A stretch of 64,000 bases of DNA from Flavisolibacter ginsenosidimutans. GTDB lineage: Bacteria > Bacteroidota > Bacteroidia > Chitinophagales > Chitinophagaceae. Under the pieces are notes generated by a model that was not told the DNA's origin, made no database searches, and saw only the letters and a program-made list of their open reading frames with translations. Each line of letters begins with the position of its first letter. The stretch's first letter is position 1. The stretch covers positions 1,054,001-1,118,000 of the forward strand of contig NZ_CP042433.1 in NCBI RefSeq assembly GCF_007970805.1, in the 5' to 3' direction. Shown here piece by piece: positions 34,900-43,877 of this stretch. The position numbers were made by a program, and so were the translations under genes.

Positions 34900-37341
34900 T
34901 TACTGCGCATCCACATCCGGCAGCACAATCACTTTCTTAAACTGTTTTATGTTGTGAAGGTTTGCGCATTCTTTCTGAATGTCTTCCTTGCATTTCGCAA
35001 TCATCTGCGCATCTCGCGGCAACTTCAAGAGCATCTCCATCAAAAACATCCCGCGTACGCGGTTGATAACCGGTTCGGCGGGACCAACGATGTATTTGCG
35101 GTAAAGGAAATCCATGCCTTTTGCAAATTGATGCGCGGCTTGAAAGCAAATTTCTCTTTCCTTGTGTTTGAAATGAACGTTAATGACTCTTGAATAAGGC
35201 GGGTAGAAAAATTGCTTTCGCTTTTCAATTTCTTCGTTGTACATGCCGGTGTAATCGTGGCGGGACACATGCAGCAAAACCGGGTGCGTTGGGTTCATCG
35301 TTTGGATCAGCACCTTGCCCTGTCCTTCTCTCCTGCCCGCACGGCCACTCACCTGTTCCATTAACTGAAAGGCACGTTCGTTTACGCGAAAATCGGCAAA
35401 GTGCAACAAGCCGTCTGCATCCAAAATGCCCACCAAATCAACGTTGTCAAAGTCCAAGCCTTTTACAACCATCTGTGTTCCCACCAATACGTCGATTTTC
35501 TTTTGTTCAAATTGTTGTATCAATACATCGTGTGCATTTTTGTTCTTCACCGAATCAAAATCCATGCGGCTTACTTTCAATCCTTGCAGTTCACCTTCCA
35601 ACACTTCTTCAATTTTTTCCGTGCCGAAGCTGCGCTGCACTAATTTATTGCTGCCGCAGGCGGCGCAGGTTGTAACCGGCGGGTACACGTTGCCGCAATA
35701 ATGGCACTTAAGCTTGTTGCTTTGTTTGTGATAGGTTAACGACACATCGCAGTTGCGGCATTCGGCAATCCAGCCACAAACCGTGCACAATTGATAAGGC
35801 GAATAACCGCGCCGGTTCTGAAAAAGAATCACTTGTTTTCCTTTCGCCACCGAGGCTTTTATCTCGTCAAGCAGTTGCGGCGACAACATCACTTTTTCTC
35901 CGGGCTTGTGCGCTATTGTCCGGTTGTCAACGAATTCAATGGCTGGCATCTTCACCTCTCCAAAGCGTTCGTTCAATTGTGCCAATCCATATTTTTCGGT
36001 CTTTGCGTTGTAATAAGTTTCGAGGCAAGGCGTGGCGCTTCCCAACAACACTTTTGAACCCGTCAACGAAGCCATGTAAATGGCCGCATCGCGACCGTGA
36101 TAGCGCGGCGCAGGGTCTTGTTGTTTGTACGATGAATCGTGTTCTTCATCGCAAATGATCAGGCCCAAATCCTGGTAAGGAAGAAATAAGGAGCTTCTTG
36201 CACCGAGCACAATCTTCATCTCGCCGCTTTTCACTTTGTTCCAAATTTCCACACGTTCGTTCTGGCTAAACTTGGAATGGTAAATACCGATATAACCGCC
36301 GAAATGTTTTTGCAGGCGGCGAATGATTTGCGAGGTCAGCGCAATCTCTGGCAGCATGTAAAGCACTTGCTGCCCGTGACGAATAAAATTCTCAATCAGC
36401 TTTATGTAAACGTGCGTCTTACCGCTCGACGTAATGCCGTGCAAAAGGCAAACCTGTTTGGTTGCAAAGCATTCCTGTATTTGGCCCAAAGCTTCCGCCT
36501 GCGACGGCGTCAATGCAAAGTCAATCGTTACATCTTTGGGTGCGTAACGAATGCGCTCCACGCTGCGCTTTTCGATGCGAAGAATGTCTTTTTCCACAAG
36601 GCCTTTCAGTTGCGCATCGCTGGCTGAGGCTTTCTTCAGCAAATCAGCTTTCGTCACTTCGCCCTGTGTTTTCATCAGGTGCAAATACGAAAGCAGAAGC
36701 TCCATTTGCTTTGGCGCACGGCCCCAATTGTTCAGCAGGGCAGAAAGCTTGTCCTCGTCATGGTATTCGTTTGAAAGCAAGACAAAGCTTTCTTTTTTTG
36801 CGTTGAAGGTTTGCTTCAACGATTCCCAAACAAAGCAAAGTTTCTTGCCGATCAAGCGATTGACAACGGGATAAACGTGTGTGGCATCGAGAATTTGCTG
36901 CACTTCGGTCAGGCGCAGCTCGTGTTTCATTTGCAGGGCCTCTGCAATCATAAACTCGTCGTTATCCAGCGCCGAAAAATCATCGTCAAATTCTTCGTTG
37001 TAGATCAGGATTGTTTCGCTGGAAAGCTTAAAATGCGAGGGCAGTGCCGCCGCCATCACTTCCCCCTCGGTGCACATGTAATAAGCGGCCATCCATTCCC
37101 ACAACTGCAATTGATAGCGGTGAATCACCGGCTCGGGATCGAGCACGTTCAAAATATCTTTTGCCTCAAAGCTTAGCGGCTCCTGGTTGTGAATATTTTT
37201 GACGATGCCCGCATATTTTTTGGACTTGCCTAAGTTAACCTCCACGCGGCAGCCAATAGAAATGCTGTCGAGCATTTCGTCGGGAATGTGCCAAGTGTAA
37301 TTTTTCGGAAGAGCGAGCGGTATAATGACTTCGGCAAACAT
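34900..37341 (-). CDS. priA: Primosomal protein N' (PriA helicase)
   Basis: An 813-residue replication-restart helicase that reloads DnaB at stalled forks. Residues about 1-200 are the 3'-DNA-binding domain (MFAEVIIPLALPKNYTW, the usual Bacteroidota start). Walker A is GITSSGKTHVY, Walker B is the DEEH in LIICDEEHDSSYKQ. The zinc region has eight Cys in CxxC pairs (CTVCGWIAECRNCD, CHYCG, CAACG). QVSGRAGRREG is helicase motif VI. The frame is open 127 codons further upstream, but the family start, a near -7 box (TATTTTTA, 37350-37357) and non-protein-like repeats there favour 37341. Confidence 0.94.
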   Translation of the reverse strand: MFAEVIIPLALPKNYTWHIPDEMLDSISIGCRVEVNLGKSKKYAGIVKNIHNQEPLSFEAKDILNVLDPEPVIHRYQLQLWEWMAAYYMCTEGEVMAAALPSHFKLSSETILIYNEEFDDDFSALDNDEFMIAEALQMKHELRLTEVQQILDATHVYPVVNRLIGKKLCFVWESLKQTFNAKKESFVLLSNEYHDEDKLSALLNNWGRAPKQMELLLSYLHLMKTQGEVTKADLLKKASASDAQLKGLVEKDILRIEKRSVERIRYAPKDVTIDFALTPSQAEALGQIQECFATKQVCLLHGITSSGKTHVYIKLIENFIRHGQQVLYMLPEIALTSQIIRRLQKHFGGYIGIYHSKFSQNERVEIWNKVKSGEMKIVLGARSSLFLPYQDLGLIICDEEHDSSYKQQDPAPRYHGRDAAIYMASLTGSKVLLGSATPCLETYYNAKTEKYGLAQLNERFGEVKMPAIEFVDNRTIAHKPGEKVMLSPQLLDEIKASVAKGKQVILFQNRRGYSPYQLCTVCGWIAECRNCDVSLTYHKQSNKLKCHYCGNVYPPVTTCAACGSNKLVQRSFGTEKIEEVLEGELQGLKVSRMDFDSVKNKNAHDVLIQQFEQKKIDVLVGTQMVVKGLDFDNVDLVGILDADGLLHFADFRVNERAFQLMEQVSGRAGRREGQGKVLIQTMNPTHPVLLHVSRHDYTGMYNEEIEKRKQFFYPPYSRVINVHFKHKEREICFQAAHQFAKGMDFLYRKYIVGPAEPVINRVRGMFLMEMLLKLPRDAQMIAKCKEDIQKECANLHNIKQFKKVIVLPDVDAQ

Positions 37342-37805
37342 GAAGGCTGTAAAAATAAGCGGTGCGAGCCACTTGAAGAAGGTGTGTGGATTTTTTGGAA
37401 ACGCCGGTTCTTTTCTTCCAAAACTTTGTTTCTTTTTACCAAACCTTCTTTCTTTTTGCTCAAACTGTAACAAGGTTTGCTGAAATCTTTCTTTCGGTTT
37501 CGGCCGGAACAAAGCGAAGCTTACCCGCCGTGTTCCTTGCTGGAATGAAAGGCATTTCAACCCCCGCCGCAGCGGTTCAACCGGTAATGGGAAGATGCGT
37601 TTTTGCGATGCTGGATTCACATTTGGAAAGGGAAATGCGAAACGGGCAACAAAGAAACGCGGCTGCAAGTTTCTGGTTTCTTGCGAATTGGTTATTTTGA
37701 CCACCGAAATTGCGCATCCCAAATGATGCGTATAACATTTGTTAGGCGCAATGGCTATAAAAATCCTGCCCTAAAACTAGTTGCGACAAAAACGACCATC
37801 ACTAA
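37342..37805. other. 464-base region upstream of priA
   Basis: Non-coding by my reading. It holds the likely priA promoter, a 21-bp tandem repeat (37408-37470), and a cassette-boundary-like heptamer GTTAGGC (37741-37747). An open frame joined to priA covers most of it but codes for low-complexity Lys/Phe/Arg sequence. Confidence 0.55.
37408..37470. repeat. Three degenerate 21-bp tandem units upstream of priA
   Basis: Units TTCTTTTCTTCCAAAACTTT(G), TTTCTTTTTACCAAACCTTC(T) and TTCTTTTTGCTCAAACTGTA(A), each 21 bases with conserved TTCTTTT and CAAAC. The period equals seven codons; read on the priA strand it gives F-x-x-K-K/E heptads. Confidence 0.65.
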
Positions 37806-38514
37806 ATGAGAAAAACCGCATTTGCTCTATCATTACTCTTTCAACTCTTTGTGACATTCGCCACTTTATTTGTCATTTACATCGTTTATGCTCTACTTGA
37901 CGTTGATGAAGCAGACATGATAAATGGAATAGGCTTTATGATTTTCCAGCCGCTTTTCGGGTTCATTCTGACTGGGCTGACAATTCTGATTTGTTTTATA
38001 GTCGGACTGCCCATTCGCCTAAAATCAAAAGTTAGAAAATGGTGGCTTGCCAGACCTTTACTTCCAATCATCGGTGTCACTATAGGACTTTGCTTATTGG
38101 TAATTGCTTTTAATTTCAACCTGACAGAGATTAAACAAATCGTTTTGAACGGAGAGACAGTTGAAAAGGAGGTGCCAAATACTGCAATCTCAGTTACCGG
38201 TTGGTTTTTGACCGCATTTTGTTTGCTTCACTTTTATCCTCAGTCGGTGCTTTCGCTGTTTCGCAGACGACGGGAAGTATCTTCAAGCAAGCTTCCTGTT
38301 GTCGGACAAAAGCCAAGCGCCTAACGGCGGTTTCCTGCTATGCTGGCAGACGGGATAGATATCAGCAACAAATCGCTTATCAGCTACAAATTCGTCTGAC
38401 GGAACGCAGGTGAACAAATGAATAAAACATGTACATTAGTTTTTCAATCGGCTTTGGCTCCAGGCTGACCAGACACAGAATATCAGCACAGCAGAAAGCC
38501 GATTAACGTTAGCC
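37730..38514 (+). mobile_element. Possible integron-like gene cassette
   Basis: The left end has GTATAAC-ATTT-GTTAGGC (37730-37747), where GTTAGGC fits the GTTRRRY core. The right end begins with GCCTAAC (38319-38325, an RYYYAAC core) containing the TAA stop of the enclosed gene, and ends GTTAGCC (38508-38514, one mismatch). Between these right-hand heptamers is a 10-bp inverted repeat AATCGGCTTT/AAAGCCGATT. One gene, in the same direction as the cores, fills the middle. No integrase is in the window. Tentative. Confidence 0.3.
37806..38324 (+). CDS. Four-helix membrane protein in a cassette-like segment
   Basis: A 172-residue inner-membrane protein with four hydrophobic segments (about 5-30, 45-70, 80-105, 128-145) and a cytoplasmic Arg/Lys tail (RRRREVSSSKLPVVGQKPSA). 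No motif tells its job. Its codons (many ATA/AGA/TTA) and AT content differ from neighbours. Its TAA lies inside the heptamer GCCTAAC, as is usual for integron cassette genes. Spacing to priA (464 bases) and to the next gene (242) is unusually large. Transfer is suspected but unproven. Confidence 0.7.
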   Translation: MRKTAFALSLLFQLFVTFATLFVIYIVYALLDVDEADMINGIGFMIFQPLFGFILTGLTILICFIVGLPIRLKSKVRKWWLARPLLPIIGVTIGLCLLVIAFNFNLTEIKQIVLNGETVEKEVPNTAISVTGWFLTAFCLLHFYPQSVLSLFRRRREVSSSKLPVVGQKPSA

Positions 38515-38566
38515 TTTTCCCATCACCCCAAAAACTTCTTAGCTTCAAACCAACAATTCTTCCATC

Positions 38567-39217
38567 ATGCCTCCCATCTTCATCACCGGCGGAACGGGTT
38601 ACATGGGCAAACGCCTCATTAAAAAATTAGTGGCCCACGGCTATGACGTTACGGCGCTGGTGAGAGCAGGAAGCGAGGGCAAATTGCCTAAAGGCGTAAG
38701 AGCCATTATTGCCAACCCGTTTGAAGCAACAACCTTTCAACAATGGATTCCCAAAGGGGCTGTATTCGTGCAATTGCTTGGCGTTTCGCACCCTTCGCCG
38801 CGCAAAAAAGAACAATTCCGCCAAATTGATTTGCCCAGCGTAAAAGCCTCCGCTGATGCAGCGCTTGCCGCCAACGTTTCGCACTTTATTTATCTCAGCG
38901 TAGCCATGACGCCTACCCGCATCATGCAGGATTTTCAGGAAGTGCGCCGCGAAGGCGAAGCCTGTCTTTTAACCAAAGGATTTCCCTGCACCTTCGTCCG
39001 TCCCTGGTATGTTTTAGGGCCGGGGCATTTGTGGCCCCTCCTGCTTCTGCCCTTTTACGGCATCGCTGAAGTCATTCCTGCGTGGCGGCAAAAAACAAGG
39101 GCCTTCGCCTTTGTTACCATCGGCCAAATTATCGAAACGCTGCTGAAAGCAATAACGTCCGCACCGCCGCGAAAACGCATCGTAGAAATCCGCCAAATCC
39201 GCAAAGGAACTTTGTAA
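38567..39217 (+). CDS. NAD-dependent epimerase/NmrA-like protein
   Basis: A 216-residue Rossmann protein. N-terminal NAD(P) loop is TGGTGYMG (about 7-14) after MPPIFI; then VTALVR with Arg for NADP. FIYLSVAMT and a degenerate Tyr motif suggest an atypical SDR of the NmrA/epimerase group. It lacks the usual C-terminal substrate domain of full epimerases. The substrate is unknown. It is followed by two same-strand genes at 39318 and 39928. Confidence 0.85.
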   Translation: MPPIFITGGTGYMGKRLIKKLVAHGYDVTALVRAGSEGKLPKGVRAIIANPFEATTFQQWIPKGAVFVQLLGVSHPSPRKKEQFRQIDLPSVKASADAALAANVSHFIYLSVAMTPTRIMQDFQEVRREGEACLLTKGFPCTFVRPWYVLGPGHLWPLLLLPFYGIAEVIPAWRQKTRAFAFVTIGQIIETLLKAITSAPPRKRIVEIRQIRKGTL

Positions 39218-39317
39218 ATCCGGAACGCTCCAAGTTTCGTAACTTGTTTTATCCTTCCCTTCCAAATTGGGCTGACCGTTAAACACTGCATTCTTCCATC
39301 TTTTAAACCAAACAAAA

Positions 39318-39881
39318 ATGAAAAGAGTTTTTGCTCTCCTGCTTGCAGGCACGGCATTGACCTTTACTGCCTGCACCAGCAACACCGAAGTAAAAGGAAT
39401 GAACGACAAAGACAGTTCCGGCGCCAAAATGAGCACGTCTTCAGCAAGCGATTCAAAAGAAATGAAAGACGAACGAAACAAGAACATTGCCTTGCAAAGC
39501 ATCGAAGGTGTAAACAAGCATGACCCGGCAACCGTTTTAAAAGACGCATTGGAAAATACCGAAGATTACGGCGACGGCAGCGGCCGTGTGATGAAAGGCA
39601 AGGACAGTTTGATGACGATGATTAAGGCTTGGTTCACCGCTTTCCCGGATGTAAAGGGTGAGAACCTCAAAGCCGCCGCCGACGGTGAGTGGGTGGTTGT
39701 TTGGGGCAACTGGAGCGGAACCTGGAAGGGAGATTACATGGGACAAAAAGCCACAGGCAAAACTTATCACCTTAGAGATGCAGACATCTTTCGCATCAAT
39801 GATGAGGGAAAGATAACCGAGCATCACAGCTTGTCAACCTGGCCAGCCATGGCGGCGCAAATCGGGATGAAAATGCAGTAG
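39318..39881 (+). CDS. SnoaL-like lipoprotein
   Basis: A 187-residue lipoprotein with signal MKRVFALLLAGTALTFTAC (lipid Cys19). A Ser/Lys-rich disordered linker (about 20-55) follows. The body from about 60 to 187 has the SnoaL/NTF2 fold: LQSIEGVNKHDPATVLKDAL, GKDSLMTMIKAWFTAFPDV, WVVVWGNWSGTW, YHLRDADIFRINDEGKITEHHSL. Polyketide-cyclase-like members often are not enzymes; the function is unknown. The next gene starts 46 bases later. Confidence 0.8.
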   Translation: MKRVFALLLAGTALTFTACTSNTEVKGMNDKDSSGAKMSTSSASDSKEMKDERNKNIALQSIEGVNKHDPATVLKDALENTEDYGDGSGRVMKGKDSLMTMIKAWFTAFPDVKGENLKAAADGEWVVVWGNWSGTWKGDYMGQKATGKTYHLRDADIFRINDEGKITEHHSLSTWPAMAAQIGMKMQ

Positions 39882-39927
39882 GATACTTTTTCCTCCGACA
39901 ATATTTCTTCACCTAAAACCAATCATC

Positions 39928-40230
39928 ATGGAACGTTTCGTTGTTCTTTTCGAAGCACCCATCGCACAAGCCGACTACGACAACATCATGAAAGACGTGG
40001 ATGCTTCCGGACAGTTGCAAAACGAGAATCTTCTATCGCACGTTGCTTTCGAACGCAAAGGCATGTGGTGCGTGGTTGACGTTTGGAACTCGCTGGAGGC
40101 CTTTCAACATTTTGCGGAAACGGTGCTGAAGCCCTCCTTCCAAAAGCTTAACCTGAATGTGCCGCCGCCAACGGTTTTACCCGCTTACCGCTACGAAGGC
40201 GCAGGCGCAAGAAAAGCCGTTTCGATGTAA
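39928..40230 (+). CDS. Small alpha/beta protein, function unknown
   Basis: A 100-residue cytoplasmic protein starting MERFVVLFEAPIAQADYDNIM, with a middle strand GMWCVVDVWNSLEAFQHFAET and a Pro-rich end. The pattern of strand-helix-strand-W-strand-helix is like the dimeric alpha/beta barrel (ABM) fold of small monooxygenases and stress proteins. It lacks any catalytic signature I can see. Terminator follows at 40249. Confidence 0.75.
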   Translation: MERFVVLFEAPIAQADYDNIMKDVDASGQLQNENLLSHVAFERKGMWCVVDVWNSLEAFQHFAETVLKPSFQKLNLNVPPPTVLPAYRYEGAGARKAVSM

Positions 40231-40248
40231 GTGATGCTTGCGTAAACG

Positions 40249-40279
40249 AAAAGTCCGGAAAACATTCCGGACTTTTTTT
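40249..40279 (+). terminator. Terminator between convergent genes
   Basis: AAAAGTCCGGAA and TTCCGGACTTTT form a 12-bp perfect stem with loop AACA and a T run. The stop codon of the convergent M1 gene (40278-40280) lies in the T run, so the hairpin may end both transcripts. Confidence 0.93.
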
Positions 40280-42140
40280 ATTTGACGATGTAAACGTTGT
40301 CTTTCTTGTTTGCATCGGGCACCCACGTGCTGCCCAATTGCACGCTTTGAAGTCGCCTGCCGGTTGAAACGTTTATTACAACGGAACTTGCACCTTTCTC
40401 CCACACCGCTATTGAACGATGAACTTTGCCTTTTGTGCCATCGGCGTAGGTTAGCGTTAAATCAAGGGGCACAGGCTTTGTGCCTTTTGCTGAAACAAGA
40501 ATTGAATAACCTGTGTTCGTTTTCTTTACCGATGCGACAGCTAAATCAGCATAGCCACCGTCAAAGAACCAGCGCTTCCAAAACCAGTTTAAATTTTTTC
40601 CCGAGCCGGTATTCATGCAATTAAAAAAGTCAAAAGGCACCGGGTGTTTTCCGTGCCATTGCTCAATGTAATGGTGAAGCGCTTTTGTAAACAAGGAATC
40701 GCCAAGCAAATCCTTCGCGTACAAATAGCCCATCGCCGGTTCGGGATAACTGTTGGTGTAGTAGGCCGCATTTGTTTCCGTTGACAAAGCTATAATCGGC
40801 AGGTCGGCTTCGGTACCCAAATGTCTTTCGGTTGGAAGAACGCCGTAGGTATCCACAATGCTCGAATCAATCAGTGGCGAAATAATCCACTCGCCTATTG
40901 TGGCCCAGCCTTCGTCCATCCAGGCGTATTTTGTTTCGTTGATACCCATGTAAAAAGGGAACATGGTGTGAAAGATTTCGTGGTCGGTTAACGTGATGCT
41001 TTCTTCTCTCCCTTCGGTTGGATTGTCGTTCACCATCATCGGGTATTCCATTTGGTCCAAACCGTCAAATACCGTTTCATGATTGTACGGATAAGCCCAT
41101 GCGGGAAAAACATAGCTCATCGCTTTAATCGTTTTGTGTGCATCATCCGCAACCATAAAATAATCTTTGTGCTTTGGATTGAAGGCCGCGTCAACTCTTG
41201 TTCTTCTCCCAGTGTTTGGATCAACTACAAGCGATGACGATTGCCAGATGTAATGGTCACTCGTGGCAAAAACAAAATCGGTTACGTTCTCCGCCTTAAA
41301 ATGCCAGGTGTTGAACGGATTTTTGGCGGTGATGTTCTGCTTGTCATCCGTTGTGTCAATGACGTTGATGATGGCGTTGCTTTTTTCAGCCTGTGCAATT
41401 CGTTGACAAATGGTTGGCGCTAAAACCTCGTTGCAGTTTTGCAAATCGCCTGTTGCCCACACCGTAAAATTTTTTGGAACAGTGATGTAAGAGTCAAAGT
41501 TGCAGAAGTCATTGTAAAATTCTAAGCGGCCATCGTAAGGATGACGGTTCCATCCGTCGATGTCATCATAAACCGCAATGCGCGGAAAGAAGTAAGCAAC
41601 GAAGGCGGCGCCGGGTTCAACCTCACCTGTGCGGACATGTGAAGTTTTATTCAGCGTGTAATGATAAGCAATGCGGAAGCGAATGTTTGCGCCATGCGGC
41701 ACCGATTGGCGGTTCACCGTCATGTTTGTTCCGTCAACGGCAATGCGAGCTTTGTCGGCAGTTTGATTGTTGATCCACATCGAATCAATCATCAAGCCTT
41801 CGGTTAGGTCGCGTTCTGAAATTTTCGATTCACGCGGCGTTCCTCTTTTGTACAAATTCGGATAAAGCTTGAACCAGATTTGCCTTAACGTGTCGGGACT
41901 GTTGTTGGTGTAATTGATGTCAACAGTGCCGCTTACCAATCTGGTTTCGGGATCGAAGTCAACGTGCAGCAGATAATTCGCCCTGTTTTGCCAATAGGCT
42001 TTTCCGGGTTTGCCGTCTGTCGTTCGTGTGCCGTTTTGATAGATGGCCAGAATGTTTCGCGGCAGCGGAAGTTGCAACTGCGAAAATGAACACAGAGCAA
42101 AAACAAAAAGCGTGAATAAAATGCAAAGCCGTTTCTTCAT
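40278..42140 (-). CDS. M1 family metallopeptidase, exported, shorter type
   Basis: A 620-residue exported protease. Signal peptide MKKRLCILFTLFVFALCSFSQ sets the start at 42140 (19 more codons are open upstream). The zinc motif is HEIFH near 387-391, and the second Glu is in WMDEGWATIGE; the motif preceding is LDQMEYPMM. It ends in a small Ig-like strand region (VPLDLTLTYADGTKGKVHRS). It is only distantly like the M1 enzyme at 6801-9650 and lacks that enzyme's long C-terminal extension. Probably a periplasmic aminopeptidase. Confidence 0.88.
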   Translation of the reverse strand: MKKRLCILFTLFVFALCSFSQLQLPLPRNILAIYQNGTRTTDGKPGKAYWQNRANYLLHVDFDPETRLVSGTVDINYTNNSPDTLRQIWFKLYPNLYKRGTPRESKISERDLTEGLMIDSMWINNQTADKARIAVDGTNMTVNRQSVPHGANIRFRIAYHYTLNKTSHVRTGEVEPGAAFVAYFFPRIAVYDDIDGWNRHPYDGRLEFYNDFCNFDSYITVPKNFTVWATGDLQNCNEVLAPTICQRIAQAEKSNAIINVIDTTDDKQNITAKNPFNTWHFKAENVTDFVFATSDHYIWQSSSLVVDPNTGRRTRVDAAFNPKHKDYFMVADDAHKTIKAMSYVFPAWAYPYNHETVFDGLDQMEYPMMVNDNPTEGREESITLTDHEIFHTMFPFYMGINETKYAWMDEGWATIGEWIISPLIDSSIVDTYGVLPTERHLGTEADLPIIALSTETNAAYYTNSYPEPAMGYLYAKDLLGDSLFTKALHHYIEQWHGKHPVPFDFFNCMNTGSGKNLNWFWKRWFFDGGYADLAVASVKKTNTGYSILVSAKGTKPVPLDLTLTYADGTKGKVHRSIAVWEKGASSVVINVSTGRRLQSVQLGSTWVPDANKKDNVYIVK

Positions 42141-42268
42141 GTTTGAAAAATATCCTGCAAGATAAGCGGTGCGGCAAAGCCGCAAAATCGCCGGCAAACT
42201 TCATCCGCAGCAGCGTGCGAAAGGTTTATTTCAGCGCCACAATCTTGACGGCAACCTGTTGAAAATTC

Positions 42269-43306
42269 TCAGTTGCCTTTTTCTCTTTTCTTTAAATAAA
42301 GTTCTTGCACCAATATCATAATAATGACCATAAGCGGCGTGGCCAGCACCAGACCCCAGCCACCCGCAAACGGCGACACGAACAACTGGGCTAGAATGAT
42401 GAGCGCCGGCGGAATGTTGATTAATTTTTTTTGCACCGACGGCGTGATGAAATTGCTCTCGGCTACTTGTACCAGTATGTACAAGCCTGCCACCATTAAA
42501 GCGGTAGTAAAGTCTTGCATGAGTGCCACCAATACGGCGGGCACCATTGCAATGAGCGGCCCGAAGTTGGGAATGAAATTGAGCAATCCGGCAATGATGG
42601 CCAACACCAGCCACATGGGAACACCCATGAGCACAAGGCCAACCGCTGTAAGTACAAACACCACCAACATGGCAAAGAGCTTTCCTTTAAGCCACTTCAA
42701 AAGGTTTTGCCCGATTTTGTCAAGTACGGTTTGCGCCGTTTCCTGTGCCGCAACGGGCAGAAGATGAACCAATCCTTTAGTATAAATCTTTGGCGAAACG
42801 GTAAAGAAAATACCGAGAAATAAAATGACGTACACATCGCCAAGAATGCCGAACGTTGACCTGAAGAAACCCTGCACCACAACTTGAAATTTCTTTTGCG
42901 TGCCCGGCGATGAAATCTTTTGAAGCAGTTTTTGACCTAATGGATTTTGCGCAAGTTGTGCTTTCGCCTTGCTCACGGTAGCGGGCAGGGTATCGCTTAG
43001 TTGCACCGCTTGTTGCTGCACCCTGGCGCCAATGAGCCAAAACAGCAAAGCCACCAATAGCAATGTACCAATGACTGAAAAAATCAGGCAAAGGCCTTCT
43101 TTCCAACCGGTTTTTCGCCGCAGCAGAGCGCTAAGTCCGCGAAAGAAAACAGCAATGAGTACACCCGCCAAAACCAGGAGCAAAACGCTGAAGGTTGCCT
43201 GTAAAAACAGCAATCCTACCACCACCAAGGCAACAATGCCCGACGCAATCCAAACCTTTTGTGGAAATGAATACCTGTCGCCGGAACGGTTAGTGGAGCT
43301 CTGCAT
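42269..43306 (-). CDS. AI-2E family transporter (PerM-like)
   Basis: A 345-residue inner-membrane protein of the AI-2E exporter/PerM family. About eight hydrophobic segments; the large periplasmic-like stretch (about 85-150) between them is typical. The family signature near the C-terminus is present: NFIPNFGPLIAMVPAVLVALMQD and ALIILAQLFVSPFAGGWGLVLATPLMVIIMILVQELY. Members move AI-2, Na+ or unknown solutes; the substrate is unknown. Its start overlaps the end of the DUF1622 gene by 17 bases, so they form one operon. Confidence 0.9.
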   Translation of the reverse strand: MQSSTNRSGDRYSFPQKVWIASGIVALVVVGLLFLQATFSVLLLVLAGVLIAVFFRGLSALLRRKTGWKEGLCLIFSVIGTLLLVALLFWLIGARVQQQAVQLSDTLPATVSKAKAQLAQNPLGQKLLQKISSPGTQKKFQVVVQGFFRSTFGILGDVYVILFLGIFFTVSPKIYTKGLVHLLPVAAQETAQTVLDKIGQNLLKWLKGKLFAMLVVFVLTAVGLVLMGVPMWLVLAIIAGLLNFIPNFGPLIAMVPAVLVALMQDFTTALMVAGLYILVQVAESNFITPSVQKKLINIPPALIILAQLFVSPFAGGWGLVLATPLMVIIMILVQELYLKKREKGN

Positions 43307-43670
43307 CCGATTGATTGGTTTTTTGAAGCACGGGACTGTTTGGCTTTTGTGTTGTTTTTAATTCGCGTTCCAAAAAATAATTGAGCGCTGTGCGCAGTGT
43401 AGCAATGGCGGCAAGTTTGCCAATGTCGTCCCAGGTTGGCGCAATGGCAGTAGCAAGGATGTCGGCGGCCAGCAGAAGCTCCAGTGCAATGGCCAGCGAA
43501 CTGCCGAATTGAATGCGAATGGCCTGGTTGTTTTGCTCCAGGCCCGGCCGGGCAAAATTTAGCAGGTAACGAATGAGAAATTGAATCAAGGCAACGGTAA
43601 TTACGAAACCGGCCAGTATCTCAACTACGCTGCTCAAATGTTTGGTGATGAACTCGGCCCATTCTTTCAT
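43290..43670 (-). CDS. DUF1622 membrane protein
   Basis: A 126-residue inner-membrane protein. The segments LAGFVITVALIQFLIRYLL and SSLAIALELLLAADILATAI are membrane helices, and ALRTALNYFLEREL (written TLRTALNYFLERELK here) is the family's conserved cytoplasmic end. Function is unknown. It is upstream of and overlaps the AI-2E gene by 17 bases. The ATG at 43670 is chosen (MKEWAEFITKHLSS); the upstream 37 codons are not protein-like. Confidence 0.85.
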   Translation of the reverse strand: MKEWAEFITKHLSSVVEILAGFVITVALIQFLIRYLLNFARPGLEQNNQAIRIQFGSSLAIALELLLAADILATAIAPTWDDIGKLAAIATLRTALNYFLERELKTTQKPNSPVLQKTNQSDAELH

Positions 43671-43877
43671 AAGATCACATGTAAAAAAATAATACCATTG
43701 CGCAGTGCCCGGGTGTAACGCTACCCGAAGCTTTCTTGTAGCAGCTTTGCATTCGGACCTTTTTACTGGCATTTGCATCATATAAAGCCAGTGTATTCCG
43801 AAACAAAATGTGTTTGCATGAAAGCAATGTTCTGATGGATTAAAAACTATTTTAGCGCCTTTAAATTTTCACTGCTT

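Noticed and set aside
37342..37722. PriA N-terminal extension of 127 codons
   Set aside because: Low-complexity, Lys/Phe/Arg-rich, includes a 21-bp repeat; family start MFAEVIIPLALPK is at 37341. Kept only as a finding.
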